30,507 nt of DNA. It comes from Acidobacteriota bacterium (GTDB lineage Bacteria; Acidobacteriota; Blastocatellia; Pyrinomonadales; Pyrinomonadaceae). The translations under genes and the position numbers were made by a program. The DNA is taken from positions 1 to 30,507 of the forward strand of contig JAEWBM010000092.1 of assembly GCA_023391155.1 (NCBI GenBank), written 5' to 3'. Within the stretch, counting starts at the first letter, position 1, and every line of letters begins with the position of its first letter. The notes below the pieces were generated by a model that was given only the letters and a program-made list of their open reading frames with translations, did no database searches and was not told where the DNA came from. This document shows, in pieces, positions 14,525 to 23,487 of this stretch.

Positions 14525-16122
14525 GGATTTTCCGACGGGGTCGGACTGACCCTTACATTAAAATTATACTGCCGCATATATTGCAGCCGTCGCCGCTGCT
14601 CAGGCGTAAGGTCACGAAGCATTATTCGGCGCGGCGGCTGTGCACCCGCGGGAGGTTTCGGCAGCTTTCCGTTGAAGGGCTCTATACCTTTTGACGTGAT
14701 CTTGGTATTGCCCATATAAACCGTCTCGCCGTCCACAATGATCTCTTCGATCTCCGGGACGTCAGGAACTTTCGGAGTGTTGGGCGTACCGCCACCGGCT
14801 CGTTGAGTCGGCTTTTTTGGCTGGCTCGGCTGTGCCGCGGCTTCCCTGGGGGCATCAGCGGGCACGGGAGCCTCTGCCGTAGCGACTGCCTCGGAGCCGC
14901 TTGGAACATCTGCTGTATTTGACGGCTCCGGCTGAGCAAGCTCGGCCTGCCCGGTGCTGGAGGGTACAAGCTGCATCTGCGTTTCCACGGGAAGCTCACG
15001 GTCGGATTCAAAGGCGAACAGCGCCCCGGCAACGATCCCTGCCATTAAAAGCACTGCAAGGCCCCCGGCGGCGAATGCGATCTTGCGGTACCCTCCGCCG
15101 TTTACGGTTGTAGCTCCGCCCTTTACCTTGGTCACGACAGACTGTCCGTCGGACATAAGTCGCGTTTTCGCTTCGGAGCCCTCGCCCGTAACCGCGGCAC
15201 GCGTTTCGGGCATTAACCGAGTTTCAGGAGCAAACGCAGGCACCGCGGCTGCGGTCGATCTGGCTCCCGCGAAATTCGGCACCGCGCCAGCGTATTCGGA
15301 ATGTTCCGCCAGCATCGAGCGCATTTCCGCCGCCGAAGCCGGACGGTTTGCTGCGTTCAGGTCCATCGCCGACATCAATATCGCCGAGACTCCCGGAGGG
15401 ATGGCGGAGTTCAGGAGATGGGGAGGAACTAGCGGATCGGGAGCGTCGCTTAAAACGGCCATTGCCCGCGTCAACGCGTCTTCCGGCGGCGTTCCCGCGG
15501 CCAGATGATAAAGCGTTGCCGCTAGGGAATACAGATCGCTTCGCGGGTCGGTTCCCGTTCCCTGGATCTGTTCAAGCGATGCGTAGTTTCGCGAATATCC
15601 GAAAATGCTCTTAGCCGCGGTCTTGTTGTTCGATTCGGTCGGCGTTCCTTTTGCCAGGCCAAAGTCCAACAGAACGATGCTTCCGTTCCGTGAAACTTTA
15701 AGATTCTGAGGCTTTATGTCCCGGTGTATGACGGGAACCTCTTGATTGTGCAGAAAATCCAGAGCATCGAGCAACTCGTCCGCCCATGCCATTACCTTTT
15801 CGATCTCAAAAGGTCGCCCGCTCTCCTCGAGGATATGATTGAGGTCCTCGCCGGGAATAAACTCCATTACCAGGAATTGCCCGTTCTCCTCAATAAAATG
15901 ATCGATCACTCGAGGCAAAGCGTTGTGCTTCAGGCTATTCAACAGCCGAGCCTCGCGCTCGATCGCCATCCGGTAATTGTCATCCATGCAGAGTGTCTGC
16001 TTAATGGCGACCGTACTGTTAAACCGTTGATCTGAGGCGATATACACTGCTCCCATTCCGCCGAGCCCGACCTGCCGCTCGATCAGATACCGCCCCTGGA
16101 GTGTTTTCCCCTCAAGTCCCAT
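14521..16122 (-). CDS. Transmembrane serine/threonine protein kinase (PknB-type)
   Basis: A 533-residue protein. The kinase domain (about 11-275) has GLGGMGAVY (19-27), Lys41 in the VAIK motif, Glu57, HRDIKPQN (133-140; catalytic Asp135) and DFGLAKG (153-159; Asp153). The usual APE is replaced by YASLEQ. A juxtamembrane stretch contains two TRLM boxes (about 301-304 and 320-323) and many Thr/Ser, likely autophosphorylation sites. One transmembrane helix (about 348-371) follows, then an extracytoplasmic Pro/Ala/Ser-rich region without PASTA repeats and a short Arg-rich C-terminal segment (LTPEQRRRLQYMRQY). It is a signalling kinase; targets are unknown. It overlaps paralogue B of the PilZ pair by 4 bp at the stop codons. 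Confidence 0.92.
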   Translation of the reverse strand: MGLEGKTLQGRYLIERQVGLGGMGAVYIASDQRFNSTVAIKQTLCMDDNYRMAIEREARLLNSLKHNALPRVIDHFIEENGQFLVMEFIPGEDLNHILEESGRPFEIEKVMAWADELLDALDFLHNQEVPVIHRDIKPQNLKVSRNGSIVLLDFGLAKGTPTESNNKTAAKSIFGYSRNYASLEQIQGTGTDPRSDLYSLAATLYHLAAGTPPEDALTRAMAVLSDAPDPLVPPHLLNSAIPPGVSAILMSAMDLNAANRPASAAEMRSMLAEHSEYAGAVPNFAGARSTAAAVPAFAPETRLMPETRAAVTGEGSEAKTRLMSDGQSVVTKVKGGATTVNGGGYRKIAFAAGGLAVLLMAGIVAGALFAFESDRELPVETQMQLVPSSTGQAELAQPEPSNTADVPSGSEAVATAEAPVPADAPREAAAQPSQPKKPTQRAGGGTPNTPKVPDVPEIEEIIVDGETVYMGNTKITSKGIEPFNGKLPKPPAGAQPPRRIMLRDLTPEQRRRLQYMRQYNFNVRVSPTPSENP

Positions 16123-16176
16123 TAGAATAAATTACGATGTCCGCAGGGATAAGTTTACATTAACCGTCGATTCAAT

Positions 16177-17133
16177 TTAACCCGCCGCCGTTGCCCCGCC
16201 CGCTTTTTCTTCTTTATCCTCGAACCAGCTCTCGGTCATATCGCACCAGATCGCAAGGCCGCGCCAGTCGCCGTATTTCGCGTAATGGCGGTCGATCTTC
16301 TTATCCGGGCACTTTCGGCCCTTGTTGTGTTTCTTGTAAAAGCCGGCTCGCAGCCACGAATCGAGTGCCAGCCCATCATAACGCCCGATCAGCTTTAGCA
16401 GATTGTCGGCCGCGTAATCGCCGATACCCTTAACGCGTTTCATTTCTTTCCGAAGTTCGTCCGTGGGCAGGTCGCTGGCCAGCCACGCTTCCGGCTCGAG
16501 CTTTCCGGAAGCGACCGCCTCAGCAAGCTCCGCAAAATACGGCGAACGGTAACCCGCCCTGATCTGCTCCCGATAAAAATCAGGCCCGACCGCAGCCATT
16601 GCCTCCGGTGTCGGAAAAGCACGCCGCCCGTCTGGGGCCTCGTCGCCGAGCATTTCGGTCAAATTTGCGGCCATCTTCCGCGTCAGCGACCACGAACAAT
16701 TGGTCGTGCACATCGTCTTGACCAGATCTTCATATACCGTTGCCGACCGAAGCAGCCGCCCGGCTTTGCATTGCGCGGCCCAGCCGATGCCGGGCTTTCC
16801 CTCGGCGATCTCGTAAAACGCGTCAAGGGGTTCATCGAACCGGAGGATATGCCGAACGTCGCGGATCAATCCTTGCTCGTCCGCTTTGCCGGTCATCTCG
16901 ATCTCGAGGCCGCCTTCGGCTTCCCGGATATTTCCCGTCACGGGCCGTCCGGTCTTGCGGTCTCGAAAAACATAGGACAAGGTTCCCGACATCTCATCGA
17001 AACGGAACGGCGGGAGGTCATACCACCCGTGCCCTTGCACCGCGTGTGGGAAGCTAAATCCCGGAGGTGTGGGCAGCTTTATCCGTTTGACGCGCTGCCT
17101 GCGCGATTTGTCGATCTTATTGCTGCGCTGCAT
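16177..17133 (-). CDS. HhH-GPD-type DNA glycosylase
   Basis: A 318-residue protein. The N-terminal half (about 20-120) resembles the accessory beta domain of AlkA/OGG-type enzymes. The helical core begins near YEDLVKTMCTTNCSW. The helix-hairpin-helix VKGIGDYAADNLLKLIG (about 240-256) is followed by the catalytic Asp in GLALDSWLR. At the place where OGG1 carries its lyase Lys this protein has Tyr (GIGDYAAD), so it is more likely a monofunctional, AlkA-like base-excision glycosylase. The C-terminus includes CPDKK and a Trp-rich helix. Substrate (alkylated or oxidised bases) is not determined by the sequence. It lies 54 nt downstream, in transcription terms upstream, of the kinase gene. Confidence 0.85.
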   Translation of the reverse strand: MQRSNKIDKSRRQRVKRIKLPTPPGFSFPHAVQGHGWYDLPPFRFDEMSGTLSYVFRDRKTGRPVTGNIREAEGGLEIEMTGKADEQGLIRDVRHILRFDEPLDAFYEIAEGKPGIGWAAQCKAGRLLRSATVYEDLVKTMCTTNCSWSLTRKMAANLTEMLGDEAPDGRRAFPTPEAMAAVGPDFYREQIRAGYRSPYFAELAEAVASGKLEPEAWLASDLPTDELRKEMKRVKGIGDYAADNLLKLIGRYDGLALDSWLRAGFYKKHNKGRKCPDKKIDRHYAKYGDWRGLAIWCDMTESWFEDKEEKAGGATAAG

Positions 17134-17285
17134 TTTCTAAACCAATTGCCGTCACCCGGCGTCTTACAACATAGCATTTATCCGGCGGCCCCGCGAAAGC
17201 ACACAGTGCCGGCGTCGACGCCACCTCCCACGGACGTGATCAACATCCTTTTTCGCCTTCCGGCGTTGTCTTTAGGAGGAGAACA

Positions 17286-18362
17286 ATGCATCGCATTGCA
17301 CCTGCATTTCTATTTGTCTTATTGCTTTCCGCTGCCACTTTACCGACATTTCCACAGATCGATCCGGACCCGAACTCACCGGCACCGATTCTCGTTGCAC
17401 AACCGGGGTCGCTTAGAGTGAAAGCCGTCCGGGAGGGCTATCATAAACGTAACCGCGTCACTGAAAATGCCTTTCCGCCGGGATCAACGATAAAGATATT
17501 CATCGACGGGATCGAATTGCCGGAAGGCGAAGAGGCGAACGCATTCCGCGTCAACGTTGAGGACGCGAACGGCCGCCGTTTTAGATTTCCGGTTACCGCT
17601 ATTGAGCGGTCTAACGACGGCACGATCGCACTTAGTATAAAGCTCCAAGACGAATTAGGTTTCTGGGATGCACCACAGGAAGGCGATCTGCTCGTCACGG
17701 TCACATGGCGAGGCATGGCGAGCCAGCAGCTTTTGCTCGGATACGGTCAAACGGGCGGGCCGATCCGGCTGCCCTCTGAGCGAAAATGGGAGCCCGTGCC
17801 CGAGAGCGGCGCAGATGACGCAATAGGTTACCGCTGGGCAGGCGACCGCAAGCGTTTTCTGCAGCAGGCAGCGTTTGGACAATCCCCGGACTTGGATTTC
17901 CGCATCCGCCGCGTCGGGCTCCGGGTGTGGCTTGCCGAACAGCTCGCTGCAACTTATCCGACCATCCCTTATCCTGATATCCCCCTTAAATCGATCGATG
18001 CGCAGAACTCCACCCTAGGCTGCGGGATGTTCCTTCCGGCCACTAGCCTAGACTACCGCCGCTGTATTCGCGACCACTACACGATGTACCCCGTCCAGAA
18101 TTGGTTCGTCAAAGAAGCTCTGTACGGCGACTCGCAGCTTCGGCATCGTGTCGCGTGGAGCTTGTCCCAAATGTGGGTCATCTCGGGCGTTGATACGCAG
18201 CAGGCAAGCTGGATGCTCGCCTACTACAAGGTGCTCGCCGATAACGCATTTGGAAATTATCGCGAACTGATGAAAGCGATGACGCTGAATCCGGGAATGG
18301 GCAAACTATCTCGATATGGCCCGCAGCACCCGAACGAACCCGAACGAGAACTACCCGCGTGA
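17286..18362 (+). CDS. DUF1800 family protein, N-terminal part of a frameshifted gene
   Basis: Residues 1-22 form a signal peptide. A beta-rich domain of about 150 residues follows, and the DUF1800 domain begins near residue 180 (RFLQQAAFGQSP, then HRVAWSLSQMWVISG). The reading frame is correct to about residue 340, where the family sequence should continue as PGMGNYLDMARS. Instead it reads PGMGKLSRYGPQ and stops at 18362. One extra A in the AAA at 18303-18305 explains the shift exactly; removing it joins this ORF to 18316-19425 as a single 712-residue protein. A strong AGGAGGAG ribosome-binding site (17274-17281) precedes the ATG. DUF1800 proteins are exported and typically paired with DUF1501, as here. 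Confidence 0.85.
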   Translation: MHRIAPAFLFVLLLSAATLPTFPQIDPDPNSPAPILVAQPGSLRVKAVREGYHKRNRVTENAFPPGSTIKIFIDGIELPEGEEANAFRVNVEDANGRRFRFPVTAIERSNDGTIALSIKLQDELGFWDAPQEGDLLVTVTWRGMASQQLLLGYGQTGGPIRLPSERKWEPVPESGADDAIGYRWAGDRKRFLQQAAFGQSPDLDFRIRRVGLRVWLAEQLAATYPTIPYPDIPLKSIDAQNSTLGCGMFLPATSLDYRRCIRDHYTMYPVQNWFVKEALYGDSQLRHRVAWSLSQMWVISGVDTQQASWMLAYYKVLADNAFGNYRELMKAMTLNPGMGKLSRYGPQHPNEPERELPA

Positions 18363-19425
18363 AATACTGCAGCTTTTCTCGGTCGGGCTGTTCATGATGA
18401 ATCAGGACGGGACGCTGCAGCTCGACAATAACGGCGACCCGATCCCGACCTACGACCAAACGACGGTCGATAACTTCACAAAGGTATTCACCGGTTGGAC
18501 GTTCTGCAATCAGACATGTCCCAATTCACAGCCGGGCATCGTCAACTACAAGGATCCGATGATCCTTAACCAGAACAATCACGACATCACTGCGAAAACG
18601 CTTCTCAATTATCCGGGAGCTCCGAATGTGAATATCCCTGCGGGACTCAACGGCGATACGGAGCTGGACATGGCCCTTGACAATATCTTCCATCACCCGA
18701 ACGTCGCCCCATTCGTCTCCAAGCTACTCATACAGCACTTGGTTACGAGCGACCCGACCCCGGCGTATGTGGGACGCGTTGCAGCGAAGTTCAATGACAA
18801 CGGACTTGGTGTTCGCGGTGATATGAAAGCGGTGATCCGGGCGATCCTGCTTGATCCCGAAGCCCGCGGGGATTTTAAGACCGACCCCGGCTACGGAAAG
18901 CTTCGGGAACCGGTTCAGTTCGTTACAAATCTCCTGCGAGCGTTCAAGGTGAGATCGTTCGACGGCGCCGGCCTGAGCGACGGTTTTCTGCTGCCGTATA
19001 TGAACCCCATGGCGCAGAATCCGTTCAACTCGCCGACCGTGTTCAATTACTATCCGCCGGATTATGTGATCCCCGGAACCTCGCTCCCCGGGCCGGAGTT
19101 CGGTTTGATGACGACCGGTACAGCGATCGCGAGGGCGAACGTCGTCAACAACATTGCATTCGCGGGGATCCCGGCGTCAGAGAATGCTCCCCAGGGAACG
19201 CGCATAGACCTTTCATACATGCAGCAGCTCGCCGCCGCGGACCCATCGGGAAATATGCTGCTCGACGAAATGAGCCTCGCCCTGCTGCATGGCCGGATGT
19301 CGCCCGAAATGCGTGCCGCGATCTTGCCAGCGATAACAGCGGTGCCGGCGACGAATCCGCTAGGACGGGCTCAAACCGCCTTTTATTTAGTGGCTAGTTC
19401 TTCTCAGTTTCAGATCCAGAGGTAG
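18316..19425 (+). CDS. DUF1800 family protein, C-terminal part of the frameshifted gene
   Basis: This frame carries the DUF1800 hallmark NPNENYPREILQLFSVGLF near its start (residues about 8-26). The rest of the domain follows, including VDNFTKVFTGWTF, HPNVAPFVSKLLIQHLV and NPFNSPTVFNYYPP. It has no signal peptide or ribosome-binding site of its own, and the hallmark motif lies across the junction with the preceding ORF, so it is the continuation of that gene rather than an independent one. If the extra A is real the gene is broken; if it is an assembly error the product is intact. Function of the family is unknown; it is linked to the following DUF1501 gene by 5 nt. Confidence 0.85.
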   Translation: MARSTRTNPNENYPREILQLFSVGLFMMNQDGTLQLDNNGDPIPTYDQTTVDNFTKVFTGWTFCNQTCPNSQPGIVNYKDPMILNQNNHDITAKTLLNYPGAPNVNIPAGLNGDTELDMALDNIFHHPNVAPFVSKLLIQHLVTSDPTPAYVGRVAAKFNDNGLGVRGDMKAVIRAILLDPEARGDFKTDPGYGKLREPVQFVTNLLRAFKVRSFDGAGLSDGFLLPYMNPMAQNPFNSPTVFNYYPPDYVIPGTSLPGPEFGLMTTGTAIARANVVNNIAFAGIPASENAPQGTRIDLSYMQQLAAADPSGNMLLDEMSLALLHGRMSPEMRAAILPAITAVPATNPLGRAQTAFYLVASSSQFQIQR

Positions 19426-19430
19426 TCCCA

Positions 19431-20903
19431 ATGAACGAATCAAGACGCGAATTTATCAAACGGTCCGGATGCGCTCTGGCGATGGGAGCGCTCGCTACGC
19501 AAATGGGCCACATGGGAACGATGAGCGCCCTGGCGCAAAAAATGGTCGACTCAGGAACGGGCGGCGGATATAAGGCCTTGGTGCTTGTTTATCTCGCCGG
19601 CGGCAACGACGGCAACAACCTTATCGTTCCTAACCATAGTAGCGGGTCGGTGAGCAATTACGCCGCATATGGTGCAGCACGCACGGCGCAAGGGCTCGCG
19701 ATCCCTCAAAAGGAACTGCTGCCGATATCGGTTCCGAGGATGGGCGGGTTGACCTACGGCTTTCACCCGGCGCTCGGCCCGGTCAGTGGAGGACTAAACA
19801 ATGGTATACACGAGCTGTGGGCGCAAGGTAAGCTAGCCGCCGTCACCAATTGCGGAACGCTCGTCGCTCCGATGACCAAAGCACAGTATCAAGACGGCTC
19901 CGTGCCGAAACCCTATCAGCTTTTTTCGCATTCGGACCAGGTAGCTCAGAGCCAGACCAGCGTTTCCGATGGCGTAGCCTTTACCGGTTGGGGCGGGCGT
20001 ATATCCGACAAAATGACGTCCTCGAACAACCCCGGCGGACTGATCCCGATGATCACCTCTATCGCCGGTGCTCAGCTCTTTACGGCGGGGCAAATAACGC
20101 TGCCGATGGCGATCGCCAATGCGAACACCCCGTTGAGCAACGTGTTGAACCCGCAAGGTTTCAACCAGACGGCTGCATCACAGGCTCGCCTCGCTGCCTT
20201 TAATCAGCTTCGCGCGGTCGATCTTGATTCGCAATACGTCGCAGCCGCAAGCCACGTTACCGACCTCGCCATGCAGGCGAACGCCGCACTTTCGACCTCT
20301 CAGGAGGTCACTGTCGATTTTCCGGCGACGAACCTTGGTCTCCAGCTTAAGCAGGTTGCGAGGATCATCAAGAAACGCACCGATCTCTCTGTAAACCGTC
20401 AGGTGTTTTTCTGTTCGATCGGCGGGTTTGATACGCATAACAATCAGCTTGTCGCGCACAACAATCTGCTGTCCGATGTCTCGCAATCGCTGCGGGCATT
20501 CTATGACGAGATGGGTGTGCAGGGCGTGTCGAACGATGTTACCGCATTCACGCTGACGGATTTCAACCGAACTTTGAACCCCGCGGGCACGGGAGCGACC
20601 GTTGGCTCAGATCACGCGTGGGGAAACCATATGCTGGTTCTGGGCGGCGGAGTGGCGGGCGGCGATTTTTACGGAATGAACACCTCGAACGGCACGCCCT
20701 TCCCAACATTGGTGATGGGCACCGCGGGGCCGGATGACACGAACAGCGGCACCGGTTCGCGGGGCCGTTGGATACCGACGACTTCGGTTGAACAATATGC
20801 TGCGACCCTGGCCCGGTGGTTTGGATTGCCGGAGGCCGATATGTCTGCGGTATTCCCGAATATCGGTACGTTCCCGGTCACGGATCTCAGCTTTTTGCCT
20901 TAG
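19431..20903 (+). CDS. DUF1501 family protein, Tat-exported
   Basis: A 490-residue protein. The N-terminus SRREFIKRSGCALAMGAL carries a twin-arginine signal (RR at 5-6). The DUF1501 domain follows, with VYLAGGNDGNNLIVP, GFHPAL, FSHSDQVAQSQ, GGFDTHNNQ and SDHAWGNHM. The His/Asp/Asn-rich motifs resemble metal sites of the alkaline-phosphatase/sulfatase superfamily, to which DUF1501 is distantly related. The gene starts 5 nt after the DUF1800 stop; the two families form a conserved exported pair, abundant in Planctomycetes, Acidobacteriota and Proteobacteria, of unknown biochemical role. The folded protein is probably exported with a bound cofactor, given the Tat signal (inference). Confidence 0.92.
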   Translation: MNESRREFIKRSGCALAMGALATQMGHMGTMSALAQKMVDSGTGGGYKALVLVYLAGGNDGNNLIVPNHSSGSVSNYAAYGAARTAQGLAIPQKELLPISVPRMGGLTYGFHPALGPVSGGLNNGIHELWAQGKLAAVTNCGTLVAPMTKAQYQDGSVPKPYQLFSHSDQVAQSQTSVSDGVAFTGWGGRISDKMTSSNNPGGLIPMITSIAGAQLFTAGQITLPMAIANANTPLSNVLNPQGFNQTAASQARLAAFNQLRAVDLDSQYVAAASHVTDLAMQANAALSTSQEVTVDFPATNLGLQLKQVARIIKKRTDLSVNRQVFFCSIGGFDTHNNQLVAHNNLLSDVSQSLRAFYDEMGVQGVSNDVTAFTLTDFNRTLNPAGTGATVGSDHAWGNHMLVLGGGVAGGDFYGMNTSNGTPFPTLVMGTAGPDDTNSGTGSRGRWIPTTSVEQYAATLARWFGLPEADMSAVFPNIGTFPVTDLSFLP

Positions 20904-20955
20904 ACCAGCGGGGTCTTGAACTTTGGCACGAGTCACAATACACTTGTGCTCAGTC

Positions 20956-21654
20956 GTGAACCTACCTAATTATCTTTCTTTCGCCAGGATCTTTATAGTT
21001 CCTCTGCTGATGGTCGCCTTGCTGACCTCGGTGGCGGAACAGTGGTTTGGTGTCAGCAGTTATGTGCTCGCGATCATTCTATTTCTCGGAGCGACGCTCA
21101 CCGATATACTTGACGGCCACATCGCCCGCCGTCGCGACCAGGTCTCGACACTAGGAAAATTCCTCGACCCGATCGCGGACAAACTGCTCGTCTCGGCAGC
21201 ATTGATCGTGCTGGTTGAAAAGAATCTTGCGCCTTCGTGGGCGGTCGTCATTATACTGGGCCGCGAGTTTATCGTGACAGGGCTCAGATCGATCGCCGCC
21301 TCAGAGGGGATCATTATTCAGGCACAGACGGTCGGCAAGATCAAGATGTGGGCCCAGTCGGTGGCGATCGTCGCACTGCTCGTCGCGGCGGCGAATGGTG
21401 TGCCGCCCGTCTCAAACTTTGGCCAGGATTATCCCTATTTCAGGTTCTGGGAAGTGACTGAGGTGCAGGTCGCTTTCAGCAATCTGGCGGTATTGGATCT
21501 GACATCAAATGACTGGAAGGTCTTCGGCTATCTGGTCGGACGAGGCTCGCTGTGGGCCGCGGTCATCCTGTCGATCTGGTCGATGTACAACTACTTCGCA
21601 TTTTTCTTCAGCGAAAAGCAACGCAATTTAAAAAACGGAGAGGCCGGCATCTGA
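20956..21654 (+). CDS. pgsA: CDP-diacylglycerol-glycerol-3-phosphate 3-phosphatidyltransferase
   Basis: A 232-residue membrane protein of the CDP-alcohol phosphatidyltransferase family. It transfers a phosphatidyl group from CDP-diacylglycerol to glycerol 3-phosphate, the first committed step of phosphatidylglycerol synthesis. The motif DGx2ARx8Gx3Dx3D is complete: Asp53, Gly54, Ala57, Arg58, Gly67, Asp71, Asp75. I start at the GTG (20956) because the family N-terminus NLPNYLSFARI begins there; an upstream TTG at 20923 would add 11 atypical residues. The protein is longer than most PgsA (about 180-190) owing to an insertion around residues 145-185 and an extended last helix. A synthase for another CDP-alcohol is possible. 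Confidence 0.88.
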   Translation: MNLPNYLSFARIFIVPLLMVALLTSVAEQWFGVSSYVLAIILFLGATLTDILDGHIARRRDQVSTLGKFLDPIADKLLVSAALIVLVEKNLAPSWAVVIILGREFIVTGLRSIAASEGIIIQAQTVGKIKMWAQSVAIVALLVAAANGVPPVSNFGQDYPYFRFWEVTEVQVAFSNLAVLDLTSNDWKVFGYLVGRGSLWAAVILSIWSMYNYFAFFFSEKQRNLKNGEAGI

Positions 21655-21668
21655 TCGACACCGGCCTC
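21640..21668. terminator. Hairpin at the 3' end of pgsA
   Basis: GAGGCCGG (21640-21647) and CCGGCCTC (21661-21668) form a perfect 8-bp stem around a 13-nt loop that contains the pgsA stop codon. There is no T-run, so it is a weak terminator candidate between the convergent genes. Confidence 0.4.
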
Positions 21669-21690
21669 GCCAACGTATCAACCTTAGTGT

Positions 21691-22629
21691 TTACTGGATC
21701 TCGACCCAGTCCCCGGTGTGGATCTCCTGCGCGGTGCGGGTTACCACCACGGTAGCGGTGCGCTCCTTAACATTCAGCACCACCGCCTCGCCGACGACCT
21801 TGCGGATGTCAGGACGGCCGGATTTCGCACGATCGGTCGTCACGACACGGCCTCCCGCATTGGAACCGGACTTGCGAGCTGCCTGATTCGAGAATTTGCC
21901 GCCGCGATACTCAAAGCTCTGGAAGCCGTAATCGCGTGCGCTCACCGATTCGGGCGGGCCGTCGAGAAGATTGCCCTCGCCCAGCGGGCGGAAGATCGTC
22001 AGGTAATCGCCCACCGATACACTGTCCTCGGCACCGAGATCGACATAAACGATCTGGTCGCGGGTGATCATTTCATGTCCGTCGCGGGCCATGAAGATGC
22101 GGCCCATCGCTTTGCCCGAACGGTCTGCATAGCGGTCCAGGGCGGGCCGCTCGACGTATGCCGGGCTTGTCCTTTCCATGTATGGCATCAGCAGATCGCC
22201 CAGCAGAAAGTTGTCGCAGGAGGTTCGGACACGGGCGATCGAGTGATCGCCCTTGACGCGGATCACCTCAACGGTACCGACCTCTTGCACGTAAAAGCCA
22301 AGGTTCCCCTTATCGGTCCAACGCGTATTCACCTTGCCGCGGGGCCGCACGACCGCCATGCGGTCGCCAACCTGCACGCCGCTGCCGGCGCCGACATTCA
22401 AATAAACCTCATCGGCCTGGGCATAGATGAACCCGTCTTGTTCGTTCCACGCGCCGATTATCCGCCGGTCGGTATTTATTGCCGAGGTCTGCACAAATCC
22501 CGCGCAATAAAGATTGTTACGGGCAGCGACCGTTGTCGGCACCATCTGGGCCGCGGCCGTCCCCGCAAATATCAGCAGCAAAAATAGAATGGGAAAAGAT
22601 CTTGGTCCGTTGCTTTTGTTCAAAATCAC
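21691..22629 (-). CDS. Exported protein with internal duplication, function unknown
   Basis: A 312-residue protein with a signal peptide (about 10-27, ending TAAAQ). Two similar beta-rich modules are visible. Module 1 has VYLNVGAGSGVQVGDRMAVV followed by VGTVEVIRVKGDHSIARV. Module 2 has VYVDLGAEDSVSVGDYLTIF followed by VGEAVVLNVKERTATVVV and ends HTGDWVEI. The repeated pattern, a strand, a G-x-GD turn, then a strand after VG(T/E)(V/A), resembles FlgT-C-like or barrel-sandwich domains of envelope proteins. I do not recognise a named family. It stands alone, convergent with pgsA, with a 254-nt upstream gap before tRNA-Thr. Confidence 0.7.
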   Translation of the reverse strand: MILNKSNGPRSFPILFLLLIFAGTAAAQMVPTTVAARNNLYCAGFVQTSAINTDRRIIGAWNEQDGFIYAQADEVYLNVGAGSGVQVGDRMAVVRPRGKVNTRWTDKGNLGFYVQEVGTVEVIRVKGDHSIARVRTSCDNFLLGDLLMPYMERTSPAYVERPALDRYADRSGKAMGRIFMARDGHEMITRDQIVYVDLGAEDSVSVGDYLTIFRPLGEGNLLDGPPESVSARDYGFQSFEYRGGKFSNQAARKSGSNAGGRVVTTDRAKSGRPDIRKVVGEAVVLNVKERTATVVVTRTAQEIHTGDWVEIQ

Positions 22630-22822
22630 GATCTATCTCCTTGAATCGAAAGAGTGTTGTCGAAGGTCACTGCCCCGAGAATTAAAGGGCGGATCAAAAA
22701 TGGCTGGATGCGGCCCAATGGGCCCAACTGTCATTTTAAGCCTCAACGGCCGTTTTAGTCAACATTTTTTTACTTCGTTTAACAAACTTACTCCCACGTT
22801 CCATGATCTCCGGCCCACATAC

Positions 22823-22852
22823 TTGCTTACCGCTCAGACGCTTTGCTATCAT
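22823..22852 (+). promoter_or_regulatory. Probable promoter of the tRNA-Thr gene
   Basis: TTGCTT (22823-22828) and TATCAT (22847-22852) are spaced by 18 bp. The -10 box is extended by an upstream TG (22844-22845). The predicted start is near 22859, about 25 nt before the mature tRNA. A small hairpin (TTCGCC/GGCGAA) lies in the leader. Confidence 0.55.
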
Positions 22853-22883
22853 TTCCGTTCGCCCACATGGCGAACCCACCCAA

Positions 22884-22959
<76 letters not shown>

Positions 22960-23001
22960 TTCTAACCTCGATCAGTACAGCACAAACGCCATCCTAAAGT
23001 A

Positions 23002-23398
23002 CTATCGCTGGTAAAAGCGCTCTGTGGGACCAAATGTCTCGGCAAGATTCTTCATGAAATCGGTAACGGAGATTGCATTATTGGCCCAATTCTCGACTAT
23101 AGATGCAAACTTCTGACAATCGTTGTTGTTAGGTGGATTGCCGCCCACCGCACCTCCCCGCCGACTAATACCCCGTTCCCTGGAATATTTGCACCGCTGC
23201 CCAAACCGAACTGGCCGACATATTCTGAATGCGAATATACCCCGTCTCGATACCATTCCCGCGTAACTGTATAGAAGCGTATGCCTGCTGATTGAGCAAG
23301 TCCACTGGGATGACAAAATTTGTCTGCTGGTCGAGACGTACGAATACCTATTGAAACTCTGCGGGTCGCCGAGCAACATCGAGCGTTATAGGGATCGG
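23002..23398 (-). pseudogene. Decayed RHS-repeat protein C-terminal tip (copy 2)
   Basis: Reading the minus strand, DPYN (near 23390) is followed by GDPQSFNRYSYV (near 23335-23375), the standard end of an RHS core. NFVDPSGL should come next, but it is only recovered by adding one base after TCTCG and another in GTCATCCC (near 23310-23335). Another missing base lies just before the MLLGDPQ segment. Downstream, the tip continues in mixed frames (FYTVTREWYRDGVYSHSEYVGQFG; later NDCQKFASIVENWANNAISV) and stops at 23002. At least three frameshifts and loss of the upstream core make this a remnant. The variable tip of RHS proteins is usually a toxin; no family is recognisable here. Confidence 0.7.
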
Positions 23399-23487
23399 AA
23401 ACTGAGTGTACTTGCTTTGGTGAAAAAACCAGGAGGTCAGGTAGCTACGAACGCGTACAGTACTACAGCCCGTGACATCAATCTAGG

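Noticed and set aside
20923..20955. TTG start extending pgsA by 11 codons
   Set aside because: The extra residues lack family similarity; GTG at 20956 gives the typical NLPNYLSFARI start.
21718..22587. Long plus-strand ORF of 289 codons
   Set aside because: It is antisense to the signal-peptide protein at 21691-22629, has no domain-like composition, and arises from codon bias of the opposite strand.
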